A DNA stretch of 64,000 nucleotides from Lutjanus erythropterus (taxonomy: Eukaryota > Chordata > Actinopteri > Lutjaniformes > Lutjanidae), in contig CM034597.1 in assembly GCA_020091685.1 (NCBI GenBank), positions 35,085,301 to 35,149,300 of the forward strand, read 5' to 3'. The notes beneath the pieces are model-generated. The model saw only the letters and a list, made by a program, of their open reading frames with translations. It ran no database searches and was not told where the DNA came from. Below, in pieces: positions 22,052 to 34,717 of the stretch (positions are counted from its first letter, which is position 1; every line of letters begins with the position of its first letter). The position numbers were made by a program, and so were the translations under genes.

Positions 22052-23315
22052 TTTAAAGGGACAGTTCAGATCATTTGAAGTTGGGTTGTATGAGGCACTT
22101 ATCCATAGTCAGTGTGTGCGTGCAGTAGATGGTGGTCCCCACACCCTCAGTTTGGGGAAGCAGCAGGAATTCTAGTGTAGGAAGCTAAGCAATGTACTGC
22201 AGTGGACAGGATCAGCAGCAAAACATATTTTAGCCACCTAAAAAGGAATATTTGATCAATCATTGCAGCTCCAATTGCACTAAAATTCTTACGCTCACAA
22301 CTTGGGGCTAGACCCTGCCCACCGTACCTCATAGACGGACATAAATGAACATTATTGTTATAGTGTAAGATACATTTAGACTATTTTCACTGCTGTACCT
22401 TGCCATCAGACAACATTTTCCAAGGGTTAAGCACTGTTATTTGAATGTTGTTGCTGCTGTTTTGAATGTAGTTTGATTGTTCCTCATTAGCATCCAACAT
22501 AGATTTCGCACTGTATCTTTTCTCTGCGGAGCAAAATGCAGGATTGACATGACCTCAGGGACCAGCCAGCAGTTTAGCTGAATTTCTACCACAATATCAT
22601 CTGCTGCTGAGTGGGCAGTATGTAATATACTCAAGTATGAGATGTATTGTCAGGAATCTTCACACCATAACTGTGAATTTTCACCCCTCCGAAACTATAG
22701 AACTACAGAAACTACACGCCATGGCCGCATAGTAAGTGAGCAGTGCTTCAGAGCAGGAGAAAGGGGAAGGGAAGAAGCGTTTTCAGTGACAATACTTTTA
22801 TTTTACAAAAACAAACACATTTGGGACAAGGAATAAAACTGCTCTAACAAAAAATGGTGATTTTACCTTGAAAAACATGTACCACAGCCTTGATCTGTAG
22901 TCTTTTTGTGTTTTTGTGTGACTTTTGTCAATTCAAACAAAGTCACACAACTGTTTTTTTCTGACTGTTTTTGCCAAAGGAGTCTGGTTGCACAGAAGAG
23001 AGAAATATTTGGCTTACAGAATAGCAGTTTACCATTGGATACCATTGGAAAATGCAAGATAAAGCACTGAAAATATTCTAAATACAGCGTATACTTTAAT
23101 TGATGCTGATTTTTTTTAAGGTAGACCTTTTATTCAGTGATTAAAATATATTTTGCTGCCGATCTTGTCCACAGCAAGTCATTACTTAGCTTCCATGGTG
23201 GTTCTCCTCTCTGCTTCTCCAAATTCGGGGGCATGTTGACCACCACCTACTGTACAGTGACTGTTAAAGTACCTCACACAACCCCGTTTCAGATAATACG
23301 AACCATTCCTTTAAG
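22052..23315 (+). mobile_element. Foldback-type element with inverted ends of ~120 bp
   Basis: The left end (TTTAAAGGGACAGTTCAGAT, then GGGTTGTATGAGGCACTT) and the reverse complement of the right end (CTTAAAGGAATGGTTCGTAT, then GGGTTGTGTGAGGTACTT) match for well over 45 bases. They continue to match, with gaps, through the CAGTAGATGGTGGTC and TTTGG.GAAGCAG blocks. The internal part (22583-22839) recurs at 25832-26084. There is no transposase frame, so this is a non-autonomous DNA transposon remnant. Related ends lie at 27030-27140 and 50526-50790. Confidence 0.75.
22583..22839 (+). repeat. 257-bp segment duplicated at 25832-26084, copy 1
   Basis: The shared order of blocks is TTTCTACCACAATAT, GAGTGGGCAGTATGTA, GAATCTTCACACCA, CTGTGAATTTTCACCCC, GCATAGTAAGTGAGCAGTGC, AGCAGGAGAAAGGGGAAGG, TATTTTACAAAAACAAAC and AAGGAATAAAA. 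It lies inside the foldback element. Confidence 0.85.
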
Positions 23316-24254
23316 TTGTCTTTCGGTAGTGACACTGTAGTGACATTGACATCTCAGTAATCGCAGATTAACCCTACAGTTTTCCATTGTTTTTGTTTTG
23401 GACACGTGCAGCGGGCCTCCCTCCCTCCTCCCCTCACCTCCACCCTGCCTCTGTATAATTGATGAGTGGTAAAGCAGAGGTATGAAAGTCAGCCTGGTCC
23501 TTCAGAAAGAGCTCTAAAAGCCTTAAAGAGGTGTTTAGCGGTCACAGGAAATGGGGGTAGAGAGGGATGGACAGAGCTGGAGAGACAGAGGGATAGACAA
23601 GGAGAGAGAGGGTGAGACACAGAAGGAGAGAATTAGTGATTGATTAGGAGAGAAATCTGATAGCCTGTTAGCTCAAAGTGGGCGATGGGAATATATGATG
23701 CGCATTACTTGTTTGGATAATAATTCATTCATCAACCTGAAGAACGTGCATCAAGTCAGCTGACAGACTTTTACTACCTTTATTAGTTTATCATGACTGG
23801 TTATGAGTTGAGTAATGAACCAGATGTTTCTGTAGGTCATTTCAAAGGCAGTCAGTATTAGGGATGGGCATTTCAAAAATACAAAAATACTGCTTGATAT
23901 TCACTGAACTAAACTAAACTAAACTAGCCTTTAGTGGTCTGCGCTGCTCTGCTGGTGAAGGATGGTCTTCAGATGTTGTGGTGGTATTCATGAACTACAA
24001 TGTTTATGTACATACAGGACCAGGACTCAATACAGGACAGTCTAACTTTGAGGGTACATTGTGAGCATTTAGCCCATCTGACAGTCACAGCACTGTCGCA
24101 AATGCACCACTGCCCTGGTGCAGACAAGAGCTGAACTTTTACCATAAAAATGGCAGAAATATATTCTTTTAAGACAAGGCGAGTTACATGCACTATTTGA
24201 TTTTTTATAATTTAATGCCTGTTTGAAAACTGAAACTCGTGGCCCAACTATAAC

Positions 24255-24480
24255 AGGTCAGGATGCACCCAATATGTTATTAAGGAAAGCACAAATAATG
24301 TGATGGAAACATATTTCTTCTACCTGGAGTTGTCATCATTTGAGAAAAAAGTAATTTCCAAAAGTAACACTGAGAGTTGTACTTTTACTTTTATGTACAA
24401 GTGGATTTTTACACAGTTACTTAATTTTAATATTGTAGTATTATTATAAACTGCAGTAAGATTAACACATCAATTAACAT
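24255..24480 (+). mobile_element. Dispersed element, 'GGATGCACCCAA' family, copy 1
   Basis: It shares GGATGCACCCAATATG, a TTATT..GGAAA block, ACAAATAATG, ATTTCTTCTACCTGGAGTTG and AAGTAATTTCCAAAAGTAAC, in order, with 50951-51190. A later AACGTCTCTG(T)GCA block near 24930 also has a partner near 51265, so the full element may extend to about 25060. No coding sequence is present. The class (perhaps hAT-derived) is an inference. Confidence 0.6.
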
Positions 24481-25831
24481 GAATGCAGCATCATTGAAAT
24501 TTAGGACTATTCCCTTCAAATGAAAGATGTTTTTACACCTTTACTGTAATGAGTTCCTGTATCAAATGCAACACAGAATCTGTCAATTTAGAATACATTT
24601 CAATATCAGTCTGTTATCGTTCAGTGTTCCCAGTTTAAGTGGGGGGTTCAGTTTATAAAACTTAGTAAAAAATAATAATAAAGAGAGAGACAGCAATATT
24701 AAATGAACTTGATGCTTTGAAGGCACAACACTTGCACTGATAATGAATGTTAGGTTAGACAATACAACATTTGCCCAATTTCACGAGGTCTCCTCCCTCC
24801 CTATAGCTGACTTGCACCTTTTAATTGATAGAGCTGCTGAAGATATGGAAAGAGGGGTTCGACATGCAGCAAAGGGACGTAGGCTGGAATCAAGGTTTGG
24901 GCGACGTCTACCAAATTGGCACAGTGAAGCAACGTCTCTGCACTATATGTCTGTAACTTAGTTGTGTTTAATAAGAAGATAATAAACACAACATGGAGAC
25001 ATTGTGCAATGAACAGCAGCAACAGTCTATTTTTATTTTCTCCCCCACATGACAAAAACAGCAACAACTCTATGTCAGTTCTCAGGCGGCACACAACCTC
25101 AAATACAGAAGGCTTTTAAATCACGATGTAACGATGGTAGGGGGCTCAGTGGGCTGACGGACGATGGCATCTGATCATCTGATCTGCTGAATTTGAACCA
25201 GGGCTGCTGCAGAAGACTTAACCTCAGTACATGACGCTGTCGCTCTGCCGGCTCTCGCTCTACCAGGGTGCCCCAACTTCTGGTCTCCTATCGGAAAACA
25301 CAGATACAGAGACAGATGGCTTTGTTGGTTGAACAGATACAGATAATGACATCTCTGTGCAAGTCTACAACTTTTATTTACTCTTTGTCTTTAACTCTAA
25401 ACTATTGTTTGAAGTTTGTTAGATGTTCCTGTGCTGAAAATAGTATTTGTGTCGACGTATGGAAATCTCATTTATACATGTTGGGTCATTTTAAAATGGA
25501 AAACATGTTGGAGCTGCGTCATTAACCCTCTAAATCCATACTGCTAAGTGCATGTGTGCTGTAGAGATCAACCTAGACTCCCGAACACACGCCCTGCTCC
25601 TGTACAGAGTGGCTCATTATCCTTCTGCTGCCTAAGGAAACTTTCCACTCTCCCTGTGCCTCATGGGATACCACCATGCATGTGTAGGCTTCTTTGGTTC
25701 TCTCTGTCGTCTCTCTTTAGATCTGTTGTGCTGGTGGTGCGATGGGCGGTAAAGATCATGTTTTAAGTGCGTTTGTTCTGAGTCAGATACTGCAGCCAAG
25801 CTCACCTTTACACTTTGAAACTTCATCACAG

Positions 25832-27140
25832 TTTCTGCCACAATATTTGTATATATCATCTGTTACTGAGTGGGCAGCATGTACTATACCCAAGTAGGAG
25901 CTGTATTTCTGGGAATCTTCACACCACAACACTGTGAATTTTCACCCCCCCACAGTGAGAAACTATACATAATGGCCACATAGTAAGTGAGCAGTGCTTT
26001 AGTGCAGGAGAGAGGGGAAGGAACATTTGCAGAGACCATGCATTTATTTTACAAAAACAAACCAATTTGGTGCAAGGAATAAAATGAATAAGTGGTTTTC
26101 ATTTTCAGAACTCATGAAAAGTGAAGAGAGTCACAGAAGACTGATGCAAGAGGTGTCACTTGAGCGAATTAGTGTTTTTTTCTGTGTAAACGCCCAAGAA
26201 CTGCACAGAATCTGATTATTCCTGTCCCTCCAAGCCTGCGATACACTCCTGTCAAATGGGGATGGGCAACTTAAAGGCTAAAGAGATAGTTCAGGTTTTT
26301 AAAGAAGAAGTTCAGTTTCACCAAAGTCACACAAAAACACTAAATAGTAAACTAACTAACCGTAAAGTGTCCTATCATTAAAAGAGTCCACTTATTAAAT
26401 CCCAGCGCCCTGCAGAGCTTCTTTCTCCAGACCGCGACCGTCCGGCATCGCCTGCTCTGCATGCTCCATGCTCCTTCATGCCATGAAATGAAGGATTTAT
26501 TTCGATCAAACCAGAGTTGGTGCATGTTGTAACAGTGAAAGTACAAACTAAAGTGTTTTAGGTGTGTTTTATTTAGTTTCTGTCGAGTTTAAATGAAGCT
26601 GATGTTAACATACAGTTTTTCAAAGGGCAAACTGCTGTTTCTGGTGAAACAAATGCACCTTACTCTTTAATTGTCTCTCACTCTCTATGTCAGACACATA
26701 TGATAATAACCTGACCCTGTCAGTGGCAAAAACAAGCAAGAAAGCTCTGCGGTGTGCTGGGGTGAAGTCGCTGACGGTGTATTACCTGCGCTCCGTATCT
26801 ATCTCTCTTCTCCACCTCCATCACAGTTGGTTCTGTCAATTGTGGTGATTTAGTGACTCAGCTTGTAAAGTTGACAGCCTGTCATGCTGTTGCATTGCTC
26901 TGTAACGCTCATTTCAGCCTCTCCATCGCGACAGCTAATATGAAAATATATTTATTCTTCCCCTTATCTTTAATCCCTCATTGAAATGTTATCCCTGTGC
27001 ACTTTTGTAAGCTTTTATCTGATTTATCCTGCTGCTTCTCCAAACTGGGGGCGTGCCGACTGCTGTCTGCTGTAGGTAATACACTGACATGGATAAGTCA
27101 TACCACTGAACTTCAAAAAACCCAAGCTATCCCTTTAAAA
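25832..27140 (+). mobile_element. Truncated relative of the foldback element at 22052
   Basis: 25832-26084 duplicates 22583-22839. The stretch ends at 27030-27140 with CAAACTGGGGGCGTGCCGAC, GTAGGTAATACACTGACATG and AAGCTATCCCTTTAAA, which is the right inverted end of the same family. An AAAGAGATAGTTCAGG motif at 26282 may be another end. The interior from 26100 to 27000 is not matched, so either this is one long divergent copy or several nested pieces. Confidence 0.55.
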
Positions 27141-27446
27141 CCAGTGATTTGCAATCATCATGTGATAATCAACATGTTCAGACTTGTTTTAAACCTTCAG
27201 GGCACCATGACTGACGTGTTCTTCCCACGTCGGTTGATCCTGATCAGCTGTTACATGTCACTCGTACATGCTGTGTGCTGCTGTAGGAAGGATTGATCAT
27301 ACTGTTTGCTTTCTTTAAAACTAATCAGTATTTTCTCTAAAGCTGAGGTCCCGAGACTGTTTGATCTTTTCAATAAATCCTGATGGTGTGGAGGTGATGT
27401 CATCGGTGGGAGGAGCTAATGCAAATGTTTACAACCTGGACCGCCA

Positions 27447-27524
27447 TTGCCCATGGTAACCACCAATGAGCTCCTCTGATTACTGGCCTACACTGCGGGC
27501 GGCATCAGCTGTTGTCATGGTGAT
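27447..27524 (+). promoter_or_regulatory. Two X-box-like motifs in a GC-richer island
   Basis: TTGCCCATGGTAAC (27447-27460) and GTTGTCATGGTGAT (27511-27524) are about 50 bases apart inside a locally GC-richer, apparently repeat-free stretch (about 27390-27560). That stretch also holds an octamer-like ATGCAAAT (27419-27426) and GATGTCATC. Motif content suggests a regulatory element; each X-box has one or two mismatches. Confidence 0.4.
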
Positions 27525-27790
27525 GCTTCTATGCTGATCACCACGCAGAGCGTGGCATGTGGATGTGTGTGAGAGAGAGTGTGTGTATGTGTATGAGAGA
27601 GAGAGAGAGAGCTAAGGAGAAAGAAAAAGAGAAAAAGAGTTGAGTGTGTCTAAACTTAAAATTTTAATATCCTCGCTCACACACTCAGTATTGTAGCAGG
27701 GAGTAGTGCATTAGATTTGTGGTGCTTGAGAGTGTGTGAGGTGTTGCATCACCTTCTGCGTGTGGGATGGAGCTTGCATATCAGCGCTCT

Positions 27791-27792
<2 letters not shown>

Positions 27793-27832
<40 letters not shown>

Positions 27833-27872
27833 CACACACACACACACATGCACACACACACACACACACACA
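27793..27872 (+). repeat. Compound (CA)n microsatellite with TGCA interruptions
   Basis: CA repeats are interrupted twice by TG. GA/GT-rich DNA flanks the tract at 27560-27620. Confidence 0.95.
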
Positions 27873-28139
27873 GACATCTCAACACAGATACACTCTCTCT
27901 CCATCAGTCTCCTACCTCCAGCCTGTTCTCTGTCTATGCTGATATAATCAGCATCAGCAGATGAGCTGACCGAGCAATCACTTAATATGACCACTTACTA
28001 ATGATGCTGATCACAACATTATGACAGCTCCGTTTATTCTCTTTTAATTAGTATTGAAAGGTTTGACACTACTGACAGTTTGACCTGTTCACTGCTACCA
28101 CAGGACAACTTCAAAACTAAATATAAATGATGATGAAGA

Positions 28140-28480
28140 TCAGACGAGATGAAATAAGATGAAACTTTATTAATCCTGAAGGAAATTCTTGTGTCCTTAC
28201 CGGTGAATTATTGTGAGATTGCTCCAAAATTTGAGTAACATAGAGAAAGATTATAAAATTTAAAGTCTATAGGGTGTAAATCCAAAAACAAAAAGAAAAA
28301 AAAAAAAAATGCATAAGTGACAAAGTAAAATAGAAGAGCAGTATTGGCAGTAATATTGAAAACTAGTAAAAAGCGATATTGCATCTGATAATGAGCATAT
28401 CATTGGGCATATCAAATGTAATATTGTACATCATAATAATAAGGAAATTGAAAAGTAAGATTGCACAATATTAATACTGG
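28140..28480 (-). mobile_element. LINE 3' tail remnant (L2/Rex-like)
   Basis: AAACTTTATTAATCCTGAAG followed by GAAATTCTTGTGTCC is the familiar end of abundant fish non-LTR elements. It is followed by A-rich and AATATTG-rich sequence like their 3' untranslated part. Orientation and class are from general knowledge of fish repeats. No coding remains. Confidence 0.55.
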
Positions 28481-29659
28481 ACATGTTACATAAGGGATCA
28501 TGTACATTGAACAGGTCATTATTGCAAAATAAGCCCTGACAGGATTCTGTAGGACCTTTGAATCATTCATTAACCTGCTTATTACATAACTACTTACTGG
28601 CAAAAAATATTAATTTAAAAATTACTTCAAGGATTTTAAAACATTTTTATTGCTTCTTGAGAGTCTATGATCAGAACTGCATGCATGGCAACAGCCTGCT
28701 GCACTAAACAGACCTTAGAATGCTGTCATTGACCAATCAGAATCGAGTATTTAACAAAACTGTGTAATGAATGATAATAATAAAAAGTTACTGTTATTGT
28801 ACATGAATATAATAATGAAAATAATATTGCACCTGCTGCTGAAAAGTAATTGAACATGATGTTGTGAATCAAAAGCAACGTTTCCTTCTTCTGTGTGATA
28901 TCAGCAGGCAGCAGTGATATGAGAACCTTTGTCATGCAGTCACACATGGATGTGTTACAGGAAGTGACAGGCTCATTACTGTATAAGACAGATTTTAATT
29001 GGAGCAGCTATTGTTACTCAGAGAATACAAGACAAGAGCAAACTTTGTCCCATGTAAGTCATGCAATCCCTCTTGACCTGTAATCGCTGTGCCTCCTCAC
29101 AGGCCATTCAGCGTGTTCCTTGATTAAAATTAAAGTTTAATGCAATGTAATTCTCTGGCATCCCGTGACACAAATTGACGTTAGCACTGCCAGCGGTTGA
29201 AGACGAGGGAACCTGTCCGTCTTCAGAAAGACTCATCTAGAACAGCAGCCACTATGACATGTGACAACATATATTCATGAAAGGAATTTTTATCAGTGTA
29301 AAAAAAAGTCTAACTTTGATATGATACCAAACAAATTCTAAAATTCTCTGGTCTTTCTGGTCTCTGGATTTTCAGTTAAAAGACTCAATAAGAAGGATAA
29401 AAGTTAAAATTTGACTTTGCAACTCGGCAACTCAAACCAAAACAGTCTAGATGCATGAAGAGCTCTACAGGTAAGAGGAATAATTTTCTTTTTTTATGAT
29501 TAACATTTCATTGGCATTTTGAAATAGCAAACTTTACAAGCATACATCTGACAAATATCTGGTGATAGGACCAACAACCAGTGATATTAATGTACGTGTA
29601 ATGTATAAAAAGACTGACACAAAATAGAAAAAAGTATTAAGTTTACGCCCCAGTTTCAG

Positions 29660-30220
29660 TGCAGTCTGCACCCATTCTACATCCTAAAGTAGAGATGGAG
29701 GATATCCAACCTCTGGGAGAAAGACACACTCTGCCTTATGATGTGTGTAATATTTTTATGAATCTCAGACCAGACGTCTTGTATTCTGGGGCAGCTCTGC
29801 AACATACATATGAGTCTAGTTGTGAGTTCCCTGGACATCATTTTAAAGTTTAGTAAAAATCCTCCTCCAGCCCCTCTCTGTGAATGACACAATGAGGTCT
29901 GCCTCCCAAGTCAGTCTGGGGGCGGATTTACCTTTGTCTGAGCATTTTAGAAGTATTAAATAATACAACAATGCCTTGTGTCTGTCACCAAAGATTTTCA
30001 TTATTTTTGTAAGGAAGCTTAGTGGGAGGCGTTGAGAGAGATCCAAAGGTACGGAGCAGTAGCTGTCTGAGTAAGTAAGAGGAAGAATTTTAGAATTTTG
30101 GGTGAACTGTCCCTGTAATATATTACTTTGTGGCAAGTTAGTTAGTTTTAGTTTTAAATCACCTTTTTGCTGTTTGCAGCTCTTTGATCCACTGCCTGCG
30201 ACTGGCAGGAGGGGTGGCAT
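29660..30220 (-). pseudogene. Broken LINE ORF2 C-terminal fragment
   Basis: On the minus strand, one frame (30220 to 29843) reads LPLSFLTKIMKIFGDR, then SAPRLTWEADLIVSFTER and GWRRIFTKL, then stops. A second, overlapping frame (29892 to 29677) continues with LQSCPRIQDVWSEIHKNI. The order W-E-x-DL, then W..I(F), then CP.IQ.VW is the usual layout at the C-terminal end of L1-like reverse transcriptase proteins in fish. The frame break and the missing catalytic part make it a dead remnant. It is unrelated to dlg1 and opposite in strand. Confidence 0.6.
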
Positions 30221-32577
30221 CTCTAGACTCTGAAAAAAAGTTTGTAATTAAGTCACAGAGGATGTGATCTCAAGGCTGGCAGACACAGTAGACACCTAGA
30301 TAGAGACAGGAGACAGAATGGCAAACTAATCTGCAACAGACACTGAGACCATATCCTTAATGGAGAATGCCATTACAGCAGTATTACCTCACTCTGATTC
30401 TTTGGCTCACAGCTGGAGTGAGGCGCAGCCAGTGTAGCTGACAGACTGCAAGCTAGGGTTTCACCAGAAAGAGCGGGAGACAGAGGGCGACACAGATAGA
30501 TGAGAAAGGAAAGAGTACTGTAGTCCGAACGCCGGGGTGAATGAGCCACTCGGTTAGTGTTGAACATGTGTCCTGACCTGAGGAGGTGATGTTCCCCATC
30601 AGCCCCACATGTGGGATCACTTCTTGAGGTCAGCAGTCAGTGTGAGAGGAGGTTCAACTGAGATCCGCTGTGATGAAGACTCAGTTCTGCCCCCGTTGAC
30701 CCTGATACTAACTCTCAGCATATAACAACCCTGCTAAGGCTATTTGCAGATCATTGACTGTTGAAGCAAACAAATTCCACTCAGATATTTACTCTTTGTT
30801 TTAAACCTGTGTTTTACATTAACTTCAGATAAACTACGTTTGAGCCTAATTGGACACCAAAAAGGAAACCCAAAAATACTCCCACACACCATCTATCATC
30901 TAATTTGCAACACCCCGTTCCTCACACCTTTGCCAGGTGAAGTAATTCATCAGGAATTTTACTTGATCGAGAACCAAAACCTTGTTAAGTCAAGCGAGTA
31001 TGAGTGTGCAAGATTCTGGCATGTAACAGGCAGTAAAAACATCTCTTTGTTTGCCCAGACAGATGGCAAGAACTCTACTCAACAGATCTTTTTATTCTCC
31101 TCTTTTATGGAAGTTGAAAAGAGTTTTGCAGTAACGGTGAATCAAAATTGGGCTTTCTACATAGTGGGCAAAAATGATACTACTTTACTAGGGCTGCGCA
31201 ATTAATAAAAAACACTACGGCCAAGTGCAATATCCAAAATCGCAGAAGCTGCAGTTTTATTTACGGCCATCTGCAGTTTGTAGCAAGTGGTTTTTGCGGT
31301 CTTCGATAAAGACTGCATGTAGTTACGCTTGGATGCCAAAAAAAAAGAGCTTCCCATAATCTCCTGCTGACAGGAAGCCGCGTTTTTACCCAGACTGTTT
31401 TGGTGACCATCCTGAATGGACGCTGGTAGGATTTATTTTCTGGCATAAGAAATTAACAAATCAACACATAGAAGAAAGAAATGCATATACATTTCTGCCA
31501 GTTGTTTTACATACACTACGGGCGAAAGGTGGAATGTGCAAAGAAACACAGCAGTGCATCAGCAAAGGCAGGGAAGAAAAAGACAATGACAACATGGATG
31601 TAAACAATTCAGATTTTCAGGTGTTCTTCTTTGCACATGTTTTGCGGAGAAAGAATGCGTCCCACTGGTTTTCTCATTTACAAGAAAACCTTTAATTGTT
31701 TGAATGAATCAAATTACCTTGCGGGCCTACACAGCATTTAGCTTCTTTTAGTAATTCCTCTCCTCAAACCCTCATATAAAACAGTAGTCAGCAGCTGTTT
31801 CAAGCAAACAAGCCAAACAAGCCAGACAAGCTGAGTATTCGTGGTGAAGAAAGTTGCGCACCCTACGAGTCAAAGACTGATATTTCTGTCAGCATGTGGT
31901 GGACACCAGAGTATTGGAGTATTGGGCTTTAACTGGTCAGGTGACAGGAAGCGTGACTCCAGTGGGACGATCGTGTTACTCTGCTGCTCAAGTAGGCAGG
32001 TGCTGGTTGATATGGTGGCCATCTTGATCTGTTAATGGTGCATCAGTGCTGTTTTCTGTGACTTCTCTATCTTACCTCTATCAATTTCTAACCATAAACA
32101 TGGAATATGACTTAATGCGGCTTTGAATTAAATGCCAGTGATCAAAAATCAACATTATTTTCAATCATTTTCTGCAATGAAAGTTTAGTTGTGTAATGAT
32201 TCTGTCTTTCACACCATACGGTGACCTCCCAACCCCATTCCCAAAAACAAATCCCTGCTCTAATCACAACCGGCGCTCTAAATTAATACCGATTCATCAT
32301 GCCACGTTGTTTGTGGCTGCTGGTGTGATGTATGATAATGAAGATCTCAGGCTGTAACCTCACATGTCTGATCAGCCACTGAATCCATGGAGACCACAGC
32401 TCTGCCGTGTTGAGATGCAGTGTTTTCTTACGGTTTACCTTCAGATGGTGTCAGCGTGTCTGCAGCCATTATTCAGCAAGAATTTTGATTGGTTCAGTCA
32501 GTAGCACATAGGAACAATAAAACCAGTTTTTAATGTTGATGGAGCTTCTCTGACTCCAACTTCTTAAACGTTAATTT

Positions 32578-32737
32578 TTTTTTATGACAATAGACTAAAT
32601 ATTTTTGGGTTTTGGGCAAAATATCTTGGGCTTTTGAAAACTGATCAACATTTTTCGCCATTCTCTGACATTTTATGGAACAAGCAACTAACAGATTAAC
32701 CAATAACACAAATAATAATTTGTTGCATCCCTACTCT
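32578..32737 (-). mobile_element. MITE, 'GGGCTGCAACTA' family, partial copy
   Basis: On the minus strand the blocks CAAATTATTATTTGTG, AATGTCAGAGAATGGCG, AAATGTTGATCAG and CCCAAGATATTTTGCCC match those of copies at 35921, 41625 and 47127 in order. Confidence 0.6.
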
Positions 32738-34672
32738 GGAGTCAGTGTTTTACTGAGATACTGTTTTTTAATGTTATTTAACTATTATTCTTAAAGACTG
32801 GACCATGTAATTATGCTGGTAAACAATATTTGCAGTAATATCCAGTCTACCTCTAACGTCAGTGTGCCTAAAGTAACATCATGCTTTATTTGATATTTGT
32901 AAGAAAGTGCTTGCTAAATTAGTAAAGTACAAGCAAATATAGTATATAGATAGTAAGATGAAGCCAACCAATCAGGTAAGCAACAAACCAACACAACAGC
33001 ATCTTCTGAACTGATTGAATTATTGTATTTCTCACATGCCGCATGCTGTTGTGCATCATTTTCAGGCGTCGCTGTATTCCACCGGATTTGACCCCCCCTT
33101 CCCCCATGTCCATGTGTGCTTGTATTTCCATCACCATTATTTGTCTGTGATGCAGTCTTTTAAGATGCACTAGGATGTATTATCTTTGTATGATATCGCA
33201 CATGCTGCCAGACTGTACTGATAATATCAGACAGATGAAACAAATAGCTCGGTAATGACGAGGGAACAGGACTGAAGAGGGGCATCATTAGTATATCTGT
33301 GTGTGTGTGAGAGTGTGTGTGTGTGTGTGTTCCCATCAGTGCTCCATCTGTCTGAGTGGAGTCTGAGGCCCCCTGCTGGTGACATTCAGTATCACAATAT
33401 TGTCTCCCTGCAGGGAGTTCAGTGAGCACTAAAAAAACCTGATGAGTGATTTTTGGAGAATGTTTTAAGTCTGTCTTGCACATCACTAGAGGCCCTGTCC
33501 ATAATGTTATTTCCTGTTAAATGTTGCACTTTGAACGCTTGATCCTCATTATTTCTGCTCAGTTTTGAGTGAAAAGAGTTTAGAGATTAAAGAGAGAACC
33601 ACCGTAGATGGAACAGCATAGAAATGGCAAGAGGAAATGATTTGTTGTTTTAAATTTGACCCTTTTCAGCAGATAACCTCATTCTGATTCAAACTGGCCT
33701 GTTAAGAGTAACATGTGCATCTTCAGCGGGCTAAGTAATATCCATTACACTAATTAAGTACAGTAGAAAAGGTTTGATGCTGAATAAACGAGGTTTTTCC
33801 TGGATTTTTAAACTTTATCGGCGGGTCAGTTTGACCCAGAACATAAAGCGAGGATTGATTAAACAAACCATTTTAGCAGAATTTATGAATCACGCATCAT
33901 AGACTAATTTTGAAGCGTTTCTTAATGTGTTTCTTAATCATTCTTCTCAGAGCCGTGTCAAAAGGAAGTGGGGGCTGAAATCTACAGAGAGCTTGACATG
34001 GTGTGGGCACGCTGACTCAGATGTTTTATACATAACAATATTTGAGGATAATGATTGGAGTTTGTCACTACTTTGGTGTGGATATGGTAGTATAGATCTT
34101 TGGTTGACATATTGATATAGAAAAAGTGTTTTTGGCTAAATAACAAAACTCAAACCCCTAAGCCTAACCCTTTACTCGTTCTAGACCCCCCCCCCCCATC
34201 TTCTACCTTTGTTTCATCTCTCGTCTTCAACCGTTCCTCACCACAGCCCACCCCCTCCCTACCCCGCCCCGTAGCGCTATATTAGTGTGGGCTTCATCTA
34301 GCGCCGTGATGCTAACAGCCTATTCTCCTTGCTCATCCTCTCCTGACTGAGCGGTTAGCCTGCAGCGCTAGCAGCACTTTACACAGGGAGCACTAACAGA
34401 AACGCTCTAACAGCCACCCTCACCCTCTTTTCATCTATTTGTGCTCTCCACATGGGTGCTGCTTTTTAATCTGCCTCTCCCGCTCTCATCAGCTTGGTTT
34501 GGGGCAAGTTGTGGCATATGTTGGCTGACATTATAGAAGCTTAGACCTCGTGCTGGATTGCCGTGTGTTTGCTTTGTGTAGAAACCAATGGCAGATCCTG
34601 TTCTTTGTCAAATGCCAGCTGTAGCCATCTGCAGGAAGCCAGAGGCTATGATCAAATTAATATTAAATATCG

Positions 34673-34717
34673 TGGCCACTATCTTATAATGCTAATAATA
34701 TTCTAAGATAGTGGCCA
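34673..34717 (+). repeat. Hairpin: perfect 14-bp inverted repeat, 18-bp stem with one mismatch
   Basis: TGGCCACTATCTTA (34673-34686) is the exact reverse complement of TAAGATAGTGGCCA (34704-34717). After one mismatch the stem extends by three A/T pairs, leaving a 9-base loop. No repeat family was recognised around it. Confidence 0.85.

Noticed and set aside
30840-31205. 121-codon + strand frame as a possible exon or gene
   Set aside because: No family resemblance and no acceptor/donor pair in phase; composition is like the surrounding intron.
34183-34196. Poly-C run (and a similar one at 51538) as an i-motif regulator
   Set aside because: A single homopolymer run is insufficient, and these may also be length errors in the assembly.
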